NCBI GenBank assembly: GCA_900321915.1
Contig: ONXW01000206.1
Location: 1-17,830 of the forward strand
Source of the DNA: an uncultured Eubacteriales bacterium
GTDB lineage: Bacteria > Bacillota > Clostridia > Lachnospirales > Lachnospiraceae
Length of the DNA stretch: 17,830 bases
Direction: 5' to 3'
Under the pieces are notes generated by a model that worked only from the letters and a program-made list of their open reading frames with translations, searched no databases and was not told the DNA's origin. The position numbers and the translations under genes are program-made. Of the stretch, positions 1 to 6,325 are shown piece after piece; within the stretch, counting starts at the first letter, position 1, and each line of letters opens with the position of its first letter.

Positions 1-710
1 GCCGGATAGAACGCGTAATAGAAATATTTGTGCCGGACAGGCCCCCTTTCCCCGTTGTACGCGGAGATGGGAACGAGGGACAGGGCCGCGGCGCCGAGGT
101 AGCTGACAGATTCCAGGATGCAGATGAAGCCGGCAAGGATCGCCCGGTTCCGGGGATCCGTCCGGAAATAATAGAAGGCGGCAATCAGCATGATGCCGAT
201 GATGCCGTAATCACAGCCGATCGCCTGGGCTGCGACGCTGAAGAAGGTGAAGTTCAGCACGCGCAGCACTATCTGGGCGGTCGGTTTTTTTATCCTCCGG
301 AAGATGCCCGCGTCCCCGGCCATGAAGAGAAGCCCGAGAAAAAGCGTAAAAAATACATTTTCCAGGCCGAAATGGTGCGGGGTGCCGAAGCAGGCGAGGT
401 CAAAGGGGACTTCCGAGAGAACGGCAAAAATCCCGATGGACAGGAGATAGCGCCGCAGGTCTGTGGTGAGGGAAAAGCCCTCCACAAGGAGGAAACAGTA
501 GATCGGCATGGATATGCGGCCCACAAACCGGAGGCCGACGGCCAGGGCGGAGAGGAACACCGCCGGTTCCGTGCCGTACGGAAGAGACGGGACAGACCCG
601 GCCGGGACAGCAGAAACGAGCGCAGGTATGAGCACTGCGCCGATATGGTCGAGCAGCATGGCAAAGAGCGCCAGCCTTTTGAGATCTGTTCCGTTCAGTC
701 CGTTCTTCAT
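1..710 (-). CDS. TraX-family integral membrane protein (C-terminus cut by window edge)
   Basis: An uninterrupted minus-strand reading frame of 236 codons starts at the ATG complementary to 708-710 and is still open at base 1. The translation is very hydrophobic and matches what I know of the TraX family (PF05857). It has an N-terminal LKRLALFAMLLDHIGAV segment (residues 10-26), then RFVGRISMPIYCFLLVEGF (61-79), a SEVPFDLA element, a LENVFFTLFLGLL helix, a CDYGIIGIML helix, and near the edge HKYFYYAFYP, the usual close of the family. Only a short tail should be missing. TraX was named for F-pilin N-acetylation, but chromosomal homologues are common in Firmicutes and their substrate is unknown. 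No conjugation genes are visible here. The start is preceded by a weak AGGCGG. It is divergent from the methylase gene. The family call is confident; the function is not known. Confidence 0.85.
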   Translation of the reverse strand, partial: MKNGLNGTDLKRLALFAMLLDHIGAVLIPALVSAVPAGSVPSLPYGTEPAVFLSALAVGLRFVGRISMPIYCFLLVEGFSLTTDLRRYLLSIGIFAVLSEVPFDLACFGTPHHFGLENVFFTLFLGLLFMAGDAGIFRRIKKPTAQIVLRVLNFTFFSVAAQAIGCDYGIIGIMLIAAFYYFRTDPRNRAILAGFICILESVSYLGAAALSLVPISAYNGERGPVRHKYFYYAFYP

Positions 711-743
711 AGTGCCGCCTTTCAGGGAATTCTGTCTGGTTTT

Positions 744-772
744 ATCCTATCACGCGGGGAGAGGAGAGGCAA
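744..772 (-). promoter_or_regulatory. Possible promoter for the TraX-family gene
   Basis: On the minus strand TTGCCT (767-772) and TAGGAT (744-749) are 17 bases apart, and the -10-like box ends about 33 bases before the start codon. Each box matches the sigma-A consensus at 4 of 6 positions, so this is a weak prediction. Confidence 0.35.
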
Positions 773-842
773 CAGGAGGCATTTCCTTCCGGGGCTGCTG
801 CCCGCGGCGTGCGCGATACACGCGGGCGTGTCTTGAAACAGT

Positions 843-871
843 TTGCGTTTCCCCGGCGTTATGTATATAAT
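843..871 (+). promoter_or_regulatory. Promoter of the dam-trpS-kinase-regulator unit
   Basis: TTGCGT (843-848) and a perfect TATAAT (866-871) are separated by exactly 17 bases, 48 bases before the methylase start. The -10 box is strong and the -35 box weak. No further clear promoter or terminator is seen until 5037, so this probably drives all four genes. Confidence 0.6.
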
Positions 872-908
872 GGACGGGACGGAGATTTCGAAGAAGAAGC
901 AGGATTAT

Positions 909-913
909 GGAGG
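909..913 (+). promoter_or_regulatory. Ribosome binding site that fixes the methylase start
   Basis: GGAGG lies five bases before the ATG at 919. The longer frame starting at ATG 907 would put this Shine-Dalgarno inside the coding region and has none of its own, so 919 is preferred. Confidence 0.75.
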
Positions 914-918
914 TTTTT

Positions 919-1767
919 ATGCCGCAGGGAGAGGAAAAGAGGAAACCGATTGCGCCGGTAGTAAAGTGGGCGGGCGGAAAGCGCCGCCTGCTCGAACGGA
1001 TTCTTCCGCTGGTTCCGGAGCATGAAACCTACTATGAACCGTTTTTCGGGGGCGGCGCGGTCCTGTTTGCCCTGCAGCCGGAGAAGGCGGTGATCAATGA
1101 TTCCAACGCGGATCTGATGGATATCTACCGCGTGATCGCGAGCCAGCCGGAGGAGCTGATCTCCCTCCTGGAAGAGCATGCGGCACATGACTCTAAGGAT
1201 TACTATTATGAGGTCCGGGCGCTGGACAGGGATTTCGACAGATATGAGGCCATGACGGACACAGATCGGGCCGCCAGGTTCCTGTACCTGAACAAAACCT
1301 GCTTCAACGGGCTGTTCCGCGTCAACCGCTCCGGGGAATTCAATGTCCCCTACGGGCGCTATAAAAACCCGGAGATTGTCGGGGCCGACGGCATCCGCGC
1401 GATGAGCAGCTACCTGAACCGGGCAAAGATCCGGATGCTCAGCCAGGATTACCGGGAGGTGTTCCGGGGCATCCGCGAGAATGCTTTCGTCTACCTTGAC
1501 CCCCCGTATATGCCCATCAGCGAGACCTCGTCTTTCACGGGCTACACCGCGGCGGGATTTGACCGGCAGCAGCAGACGGAGCTGAAAAAACAGTGCGACA
1601 AGCTGAACCGGCGCGGCGTAAAGTTCATGCTCTCCAATTCCTGCTGTGATTTTATCATCCGGCTGTACCGGGATTACCGCATCGAGCACGTCAGCGCGCT
1701 CCGGTCCGTCAATGCCAGGGCGGACGGCCGGGGGAAAGTGGAAGAGCTCCTGATTATGAATTATTGA
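919..1767 (+). CDS. dam: DNA adenine methylase, Dam/DpnM (D12) class
   Basis: Transfers a methyl group from S-adenosylmethionine to adenine N6 in a short DNA site, which for most members of this family is GATC. The 282-residue protein has the family's motifs in order: KWAGGK (16-21), the SAM-binding PFFGGGA (41-47), FLYLNKTCFNGLFRVN (121-136, target recognition and DNA contact region), and the catalytic DPPY (194-197). The length is normal. No restriction endonuclease gene lies beside it, so it looks like an orphan, regulatory or housekeeping methylase, although a cognate nuclease elsewhere cannot be excluded. It is first in a unit with trpS, 35 bases upstream. I chose ATG 919 over ATG 907 because of the GGAGG spacing. 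The target sequence is inferred from the family only. Confidence 0.9.
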   Translation: MPQGEEKRKPIAPVVKWAGGKRRLLERILPLVPEHETYYEPFFGGGAVLFALQPEKAVINDSNADLMDIYRVIASQPEELISLLEEHAAHDSKDYYYEVRALDRDFDRYEAMTDTDRAARFLYLNKTCFNGLFRVNRSGEFNVPYGRYKNPEIVGADGIRAMSSYLNRAKIRMLSQDYREVFRGIRENAFVYLDPPYMPISETSSFTGYTAAGFDRQQQTELKKQCDKLNRRGVKFMLSNSCCDFIIRLYRDYRIEHVSALRSVNARADGRGKVEELLIMNY

Positions 1768-1802
1768 TTATACTGAATAAATATGGACGGAGGAAATAAG
1801 AG

Positions 1803-2807
1803 ATGATTAACGGACAGAAGGTACTTTTCAGCGGTATGCAGCCTTCGGGAAACCTGACGCTCGGCAATTACCTGGGCGCACTGAAAAACTGGGTGGATAT
1901 CAGCGAGGAGTACATGACATTTTTCTGCGTTGTGGATGAACACTCCATCACTGTCCGGCAGGATCCGGCTGAGCTCAGGAAGCGGGTCCGCTCCCTGATG
2001 GCACTGTATATCGCCGCCGGCCTTGACCCGGAGAAAAACTGCATCTATGTGCAGTCCCACGTTTCCGCCCACGCGGAGCTGGGGTGGATTCTCAACTGCT
2101 TCACCTATGTGGGCGAGCTGCAGAGAATGACGCAGTATAAGGACAAGAGCGCGAAGCACGCGGACAACATCAACGCCGGGCTCCTGACCTATCCCGTGCT
2201 GATGGCGGCGGATATCCTCCTCTACCAGGCGGATGTGGTGCCTGTCGGCATTGACCAGAAGCAGCACCTGGAAATCACCAGGGATATCGCGACCCGGTTC
2301 AACAATATTTACGGGGACGTATTCACCGTGCCGGAGGTGTATCTCGGCAAGGCGGGCGCCCGCGTCATGAGCCTGCAGGACCCGGAGCACAAGATGTCCA
2401 AGTCCGATGAGAACGCGAACGCCAGCATTTACCTGATGGATGAACCGGACGCCATCATGCGGAAGTTCAAGAGGGCCGTGACAGACCTTGAGGCGCAGGT
2501 CCGCTACCGCGAGGAGCAGCCGGGCATCCGGAACCTGATTGATATTTATTCCGCCTGCACGGGCAAAACCCCGCAGGAGGTGGAGAAGGAATTTGACGGC
2601 AGGGGCTACGGCGAGTTCAAGACCGCCGTGGGAGAGGCCGTCGTGGCGCAGCTCTCCCCGATCCAGGCCAGATACCGCGAGATTGTCGGCGAAAAGTCCT
2701 ATCTCGACGGCGTCATGAAGGAAAATTCGGAGAAAGCGGCATATTTTGCGAATAAGACGCTGCGCAAGGTGCAGAAGAAGATCGGATTCCCGGAGAAGAT
2801 CCGCTGA
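1803..2807 (+). CDS. trpS: Tryptophanyl-tRNA synthetase
   Basis: Class I aminoacyl-tRNA synthetase that charges tRNA-Trp in the cytoplasm. The protein is 334 residues, normal for bacterial TrpRS. The HIGH-type signature is the PSGNLTLGNYLGA stretch (14-26), the substrate-pocket VVPVGIDQKQH follows (145-155), and the KMSKS loop is at 197-201. All expected elements are intact, so it should be active. A GGAGG sits a normal distance before the start. I see no T-box leader upstream: only 35 bases separate it from the methylase gene, so expression is probably by readthrough. The sensor kinase gene follows after 34 bases. Confidence 0.96.
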   Translation: MINGQKVLFSGMQPSGNLTLGNYLGALKNWVDISEEYMTFFCVVDEHSITVRQDPAELRKRVRSLMALYIAAGLDPEKNCIYVQSHVSAHAELGWILNCFTYVGELQRMTQYKDKSAKHADNINAGLLTYPVLMAADILLYQADVVPVGIDQKQHLEITRDIATRFNNIYGDVFTVPEVYLGKAGARVMSLQDPEHKMSKSDENANASIYLMDEPDAIMRKFKRAVTDLEAQVRYREEQPGIRNLIDIYSACTGKTPQEVEKEFDGRGYGEFKTAVGEAVVAQLSPIQARYREIVGEKSYLDGVMKENSEKAAYFANKTLRKVQKKIGFPEKIR

Positions 2808-2841
2808 GGCGGACGCTGTCCGGGGTGCGGGGGAATAGTGC

Positions 2842-4161
2842 ATGAAGGGCTGGAAAAAGTCGCTGCTGATAGGATTTGTCATAGCGCTGACATCAGAGTT
2901 TTACCTGAGCTTTTTTGTCAATAATTTCCGCATCTCGCCCTCGGTCGTCTTTTTTCCGGTGCTCCTGATGACCGTAGGCATTGAGGTGCCGGTGGTCCCG
3001 AACGCGCTGGTGACGTCGGCGCTCATCTTCCTTGCCCGGACATCATTCCAGGTGTTTGGGGGAAGGCCGGTTACGGAGGCTTTTCTGGCGGTTCTGCCCG
3101 CAACTTTTTTCTACACCGTCTACGGGGTGCTGTTTCATTTATTTGTGCGCCACCGGCATACGGCCAGCATCCCGCAGGTGACCATGGCCGCGTTTTTCTG
3201 CGATCTGGTCTCGAACATCATTGAGCTGCAGATGCAGGAATATTTCCAGAAGGTGCCCTTCGCGGCGGGAAACGTGATGAAGCTGGCAGCCATCGCCGCG
3301 GTCCGCGCCGGCCTGGTGTGCGGTATCCTGATGTTCATCCGGTGGTACCGGACCATCCTCGTGCTGGAGGAGCATGAGAAGCGGTACCAGCGCATGTACC
3401 TGCTGACCACCAGCCTGAAGGGCGAGATTTACCTGATGCGCCAGAATACCGGGCAGATCGAGCGGGTCATGGGCAATGCCTACCGCCTCTATGAGGACAT
3501 CCTGGCAAGGGATCTGCCGGCGGAGATGAAGCAGACAGGGCTGGATATTGCCAGGGAAGTGCATGAGATCAAAAAGAATTACCTGCGGATCATCCAGGGG
3601 ATCGAGGAGGAGCTGGGAAAGGAGCCGGAAGACGAGGATGTCCGCCTGGAGGAGCTTTTCCGGATTGTCCTGGATACCGCAAGGACAACCATCGCCGACA
3701 AGCAGCTGCAGATCACGGTGCAGTCGGCGGTCGGGCAGGATTTCCCGGTGAGGGAGCACTACTCGCTGATGTCAATCCTGATGAACCTGGTGAACAATGC
3801 CATCGAGGCCATCGAGGCGGACCAGAAGAAAGGGACGATTTTAATTACCGAAAAGCGGGACGGGGATTGTTACTGCTTTGCGGTAAAGGACGACGGGCCG
3901 GGAATTTCGGAGCGTCACCTGAAAAACATATTTAATATGGGCTATTCCACCAAGTTCGACAGCAAAACCGGAAATATCTTCCGGGGCGTCGGCCTCTGCG
4001 GCGTAAAAAACCTGGTGGAAGAACATTTTGGGGGTGAAATCCGCGTGGAATCCGAGCCCGGAAAGGGAACCGTGTTCTTTGTGGATATTCCCTGCAGCAG
4101 CCTGGAGGGACCGGCAGACGGGGAAGCTGCCGGCTCTGACGGAGGGGAGGAGAACAGATGA
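2842..4161 (+). CDS. Membrane sensor histidine kinase, GlnK-like (partner of the YcbB-type regulator)
   Basis: The first 170 residues hold about five hydrophobic segments (roughly 8-26, 34-66, 78-101, 112-128, 145-167) with no large extracytoplasmic domain, so the signal is probably sensed in or near the membrane. A linker leads to the dimerisation/phosphoacceptor region REVHEIKKNYLRIIQGIEE with likely phospho-His 241. The ATPase part has an N-box LMNLVNNAIEAI (313-324), G1 box DDGPGI (350-355) and G2 box GVGLCGVKNL (382-391), so it looks catalytically intact. The gene overlaps the regulator gene by ATGA (4158-4161), a hallmark of translational coupling. Pairing with a GlnL/YcbB-type regulator suggests the GlnK role of glutamine or glutamate sensing. 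That role is inferred from the partner, not from the sensor sequence. The acidic, low-complexity last 20 residues are probably disordered. Confidence 0.85.
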   Translation: MKGWKKSLLIGFVIALTSEFYLSFFVNNFRISPSVVFFPVLLMTVGIEVPVVPNALVTSALIFLARTSFQVFGGRPVTEAFLAVLPATFFYTVYGVLFHLFVRHRHTASIPQVTMAAFFCDLVSNIIELQMQEYFQKVPFAAGNVMKLAAIAAVRAGLVCGILMFIRWYRTILVLEEHEKRYQRMYLLTTSLKGEIYLMRQNTGQIERVMGNAYRLYEDILARDLPAEMKQTGLDIAREVHEIKKNYLRIIQGIEEELGKEPEDEDVRLEELFRIVLDTARTTIADKQLQITVQSAVGQDFPVREHYSLMSILMNLVNNAIEAIEADQKKGTILITEKRDGDCYCFAVKDDGPGISERHLKNIFNMGYSTKFDSKTGNIFRGVGLCGVKNLVEEHFGGEIRVESEPGKGTVFFVDIPCSSLEGPADGEAAGSDGGEENR

Positions 4162-5027
4162 TCCAGAGCGCAGCGTACTATATTGTGGAAGATGACCCGT
4201 CGGTCATCAATGTGCTGCAGGACATTATCGAGGATCGGAGACTGGGTACGGTCACCGGGACCAGCGGGGAGAACGGCGCGGATATCGACGAGATCCTGGT
4301 TAAAAAACCGGATATCATCCTGGTGGATTTCCTGATGCCCGGGAAGGATGGCATGCAGGTTGTGCGCGAACTGCGGGAGCGGGGATGCACCGCCAAGATC
4401 GTGATGATTTCCCAGGTTTCCTCCAAGGAGATGATAGGGAAAGCCTACACTGCCGGCATCGATTTCTTTATAAATAAACCGATCAACCTGATTGAGGTTA
4501 CGACAGTCCTGAAAAATGTGGAGACACAGCTGAAGAACGAGAAGGCCATTAACAACCTCCGGAACATGCTGATGACGGAGATTTCCGATATGCCGGAAGA
4601 AAAGGGCGCGCCGGCGGCCGCAGCCGCGGAGGACTATGAGAAAAAGGTGCGCTATATCCTGAACAGGATAGGCATGTCCGGAGAAAAAGGCGCGGAGGAT
4701 ATTGTCAGGATCTGCGAATACCTGAAGAGCAGCGGAAAGCCCATCGCGTCCATGAGTATCGGCCGTCTCTGTGAGATTATCAGCGAGACGCCGAAAAATA
4801 TGGAGCAGAGGATCCGCCGGGCCATCGCGGTAGGGATGTCCAACCTGGCCCATCTGGGCATCGAGGACTTTATGAATGAGACCTTTACGGAATATTCCAA
4901 CTCCCTGTTTCCTTTTGAGGAGATCCGGAGCGAGATGGATTACATCCGTGGGAAAAGCCGCTACGGCGGAAAGATCAGTATCAAGAAATTTATTGACGCC
5001 CTGATGCTGGAGGCGGACAGGCGCTAA
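4158..5027 (+). CDS. Response regulator with C-terminal YcbB/GlnL-type DNA-binding domain
   Basis: Residues 1-120 form a standard receiver: acidic pocket E11-D12-D13, phosphoacceptor Asp57 in the ILVDFLMPGKDG stretch, switch Ser85, and Lys107 in FINKP. A charged helix and an Ala-rich linker (151-157) lead to a C-terminal domain (about 160-289) with EKGAEDIVRI, MEQRIRRAI, the HLGIEDFMNETFTEYSN region and KISIKKFIDAL. I recognise this as the YcbB/GlnL domain (PF08664). In Bacillus subtilis GlnK-GlnL activates glutaminase and glutamine transporter genes. Here the next genes are a TAXI-TRAP importer, gltS and glutamate dehydrogenase, so these are the natural candidate targets. The gene is the last of its unit and a terminator follows. 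Confidence 0.87.
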   Translation: MIQSAAYYIVEDDPSVINVLQDIIEDRRLGTVTGTSGENGADIDEILVKKPDIILVDFLMPGKDGMQVVRELRERGCTAKIVMISQVSSKEMIGKAYTAGIDFFINKPINLIEVTTVLKNVETQLKNEKAINNLRNMLMTEISDMPEEKGAPAAAAAEDYEKKVRYILNRIGMSGEKGAEDIVRICEYLKSSGKPIASMSIGRLCEIISETPKNMEQRIRRAIAVGMSNLAHLGIEDFMNETFTEYSNSLFPFEEIRSEMDYIRGKSRYGGKISIKKFIDALMLEADRR

Positions 5028-5036
5028 TCATGTTTT

Positions 5037-5060
5037 AAAGCCGGGTTTTCCCGGCTTTTT
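5037..5060 (+). terminator. Intrinsic terminator after the response regulator gene
   Basis: A perfect 9-base-pair stem AAAGCCGGG/CCCGGCTTT (5037-5045 with 5050-5058) has a TTTT loop, and its U-rich 3' arm runs into further Ts to 5060. It separates the regulatory unit from the transporter unit. Confidence 0.9.
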
Positions 5061-5063
5061 CTG

Positions 5064-5087
5064 ATCCTCCCGCGATTCCTCCCGCGA
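5064..5087 (+). repeat. Tandem 12-base direct repeat upstream of the TAXI promoter
   Basis: Two adjacent 12-mers, 5064-5075 and 5076-5087, are identical at 11 of 12 positions (core TCCTCCCGCGA). They lie between the terminator and the promoter of the TAXI gene, about 38 bases upstream of the -35 box. Tandem direct repeats are typical response-regulator sites, so this is a candidate binding site for the adjacent YcbB-type regulator or another activator. Confidence 0.7.
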
Positions 5088-5105
5088 ATATTTCTGTAGA
5101 AATAT
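5088..5105 (+). promoter_or_regulatory. Operator-like palindrome upstream of the TAXI promoter
   Basis: ATATTTCT-GT-AGAAATAT is a palindrome with perfect 8-base arms and a two-base centre. It abuts the direct repeat and ends 19 bases before the -35 box at 5125. No T run follows, so a protein-binding site is more likely than a terminator. Confidence 0.5.
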
Positions 5106-5124
5106 GACAAAATGAGTAGTTTTC

Positions 5125-5153
5125 TTGCTTTCAATTCATTAAAGATTTATAAT
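5125..5153 (+). promoter_or_regulatory. Promoter of the TAXI-TRAP transporter genes
   Basis: TTGCTT (5125-5130) and a perfect TATAAT (5148-5153) are 17 bases apart, 53 bases before the start codon. The same TTGCTT-17-TATAAT arrangement recurs before the glutamate dehydrogenase gene. The weak -35 box is compatible with activator dependence. Confidence 0.75.
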
Positions 5154-5190
5154 ATAAAAGTCGTAGTACACCTTTGATGCAACAATTATT

Positions 5191-5199
5191 AAGGGAGGT
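5191..5199 (+). promoter_or_regulatory. Ribosome binding site that fixes the TAXI protein start
   Basis: AAGGGAGGT lies seven bases before the ATG at 5207. The earlier in-frame ATG at 5174 would put this site inside the gene and add 11 residues ahead of a textbook lipoprotein signal, so 5207 is chosen. Confidence 0.9.
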
Positions 5200-5206
5200 A
5201 ATTATA

Positions 5207-6214
5207 ATGAAAAAGTTTATGACCATCGCAGCGCTGGCTCTCGCTTCCGTCATGGCCCTGACAGCGTGCGCCTCTTCCGCCCCGGCTCCGGCCCAGGCAC
5301 AGGCGCCGGCAAAAGGCGGCATGGACGGCGGCAGCAGCCTGACATTTACCACCGGCGGCGACCAGGGTACTTACTACGGATTCGGCGGCGTCCTTGCGGG
5401 CAAGATCGGTGAGTCCACAAGCACCACTGTGACTGCCATCACATCCGGCGGTTCCAAGGCCAACATTGAGGCGCTTCAGGCCGGCGACGCACAGATCGGT
5501 TTTGTGCAGTCCGACGTCATGGCGTACGCTTACAACGGGACAAGGCTGTTCGCGGACGGCGGCGCAGTCACCAACTTCTCCACGGTTGCCAATCTCTACC
5601 TGGAGCAGGTGCAGATTGTAACCCTGGACCCGCAGATTAAGACCGTTGCGGATTTAAAGGGTAAGAATGTATCCATCGGCGCGGCCGGCTCCGGTGTGTA
5701 TTTCAATGCCATTGACGTGCTGGAAGCCTACGGCATCAGCGAGCAGGATATCAGCCCGACCTACCAGTCCTTCGGCGATTCCGTGGAATCCCTTGTCGAC
5801 GGCAAGATTGACGCGGCGTTCGTCGTAGCCGGCGCGCCGACTACGGCAATCACCGGGCTTGTGGCAACCAGGGACATCTATATGATCAGCCTGGACGAAG
5901 AGCATATCAACAAGCTGATCGAGGCATCACCGTATTACAGCAAGACAGTGATCCCGAAGACCGCTTACAACACCCAGAGCGACGTCACCACAGTGGCTGT
6001 CGGCGCTGTTGTCATCGCGAGGGATGATGTCTCCGAGGCGGATGTCTACAACTTCCTGTTCGGTATCTTCGAGAACAAGGACGCCATCACCCAGGCGCAT
6101 TCCAAGGGCGCAGAGCTTGATCTTGATTTCGCCGCTTCCGTAACTTCCGTACCGTATCATCCGGGCGCTGTGAAGTACTTCAAGGAGAAGGGCAAGGACG
6201 TTCCCGCGAAATAA
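5207..6214 (+). CDS. TAXI-family TRAP transporter substrate-binding lipoprotein
   Basis: Extracytoplasmic receptor that delivers a solute to the TRAP permease encoded next. The 335-residue protein begins with a lipoprotein signal (KK, hydrophobic core, lipobox LTAC with Cys21) and a short Ala/Pro/Gln-rich tether to about residue 40. The mature domain then opens with the TAXI hallmark FTTGGDQGTYYGFGGVLAGKI (47-67, trimmed), followed by TSGGSKANIEALQAGDAQIGFVQSD. TAXI receptors commonly bind glutamate or related acids; the Thermus thermophilus member was crystallised with glutamate/glutamine. With a GlnL-type regulator upstream and gltS and gdh downstream, glutamate or glutamine is the likeliest ligand here, but that is inference. 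A strong promoter and Shine-Dalgarno suggest high expression. Confidence 0.92.
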   Translation: MKKFMTIAALALASVMALTACASSAPAPAQAQAPAKGGMDGGSSLTFTTGGDQGTYYGFGGVLAGKIGESTSTTVTAITSGGSKANIEALQAGDAQIGFVQSDVMAYAYNGTRLFADGGAVTNFSTVANLYLEQVQIVTLDPQIKTVADLKGKNVSIGAAGSGVYFNAIDVLEAYGISEQDISPTYQSFGDSVESLVDGKIDAAFVVAGAPTTAITGLVATRDIYMISLDEEHINKLIEASPYYSKTVIPKTAYNTQSDVTTVAVGAVVIARDDVSEADVYNFLFGIFENKDAITQAHSKGAELDLDFAASVTSVPYHPGAVKYFKEKGKDVPAK

Positions 6215-6222
6215 TCGCGGAA
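6201..6222 (+). other. Hairpin across the TAXI protein stop codon
   Basis: TTCC-C-GCGA pairs with TCGCGGAA around an AATAA-containing loop that holds the stop codon TAA (6212-6214). One C bulges. It could protect the 3' end of the receptor message or influence translation of the next gene. Confidence 0.4.
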
Positions 6223-6237
6223 AAGCAGTAATAAACC

Positions 6238-6271
6238 GGGCGCAGCGGGGGAATTCTCCCCCGCCGCGCCC
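6238..6271 (+). other. Strong hairpin between the receptor and permease genes
   Basis: GGGCGC-A-GCGGGGGA (6238-6252) pairs with TCCCCCGC-C-GCGCCC (6257-6271) over an ATTC loop. This gives 14 base pairs with one A/C mismatch. No T run follows, so it is not a classical terminator. It is most likely an intra-operon RNA processing or stabilising element that raises receptor over permease output, as in other binding-protein transporter operons. Its 3' arm can instead pair with GCGCGG at 6276-6281. Confidence 0.7.
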
Positions 6272-6325
6272 TTGTGCGCGGCAAGCGGCGGCTGAGACTT
6301 AAGTGCGCGCCGCAGGGGAAGGGAA

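Noticed and set aside
30..836. 268-codon plus-strand open frame at the left edge
   Set aside because: It is antisense to the TraX-family gene, whose hydrophobic motifs are unmistakable. The plus-strand product is a charged low-complexity sequence.
907..918. Upstream ATG that would add four residues to the methylase
   Set aside because: The only Shine-Dalgarno, GGAGG at 909-913, lies after this ATG and fits the ATG at 919.
919..1767. Possible restriction-modification system
   Set aside because: No endonuclease gene or other defence gene is adjacent; the neighbours are trpS and a divergent TraX-family gene.
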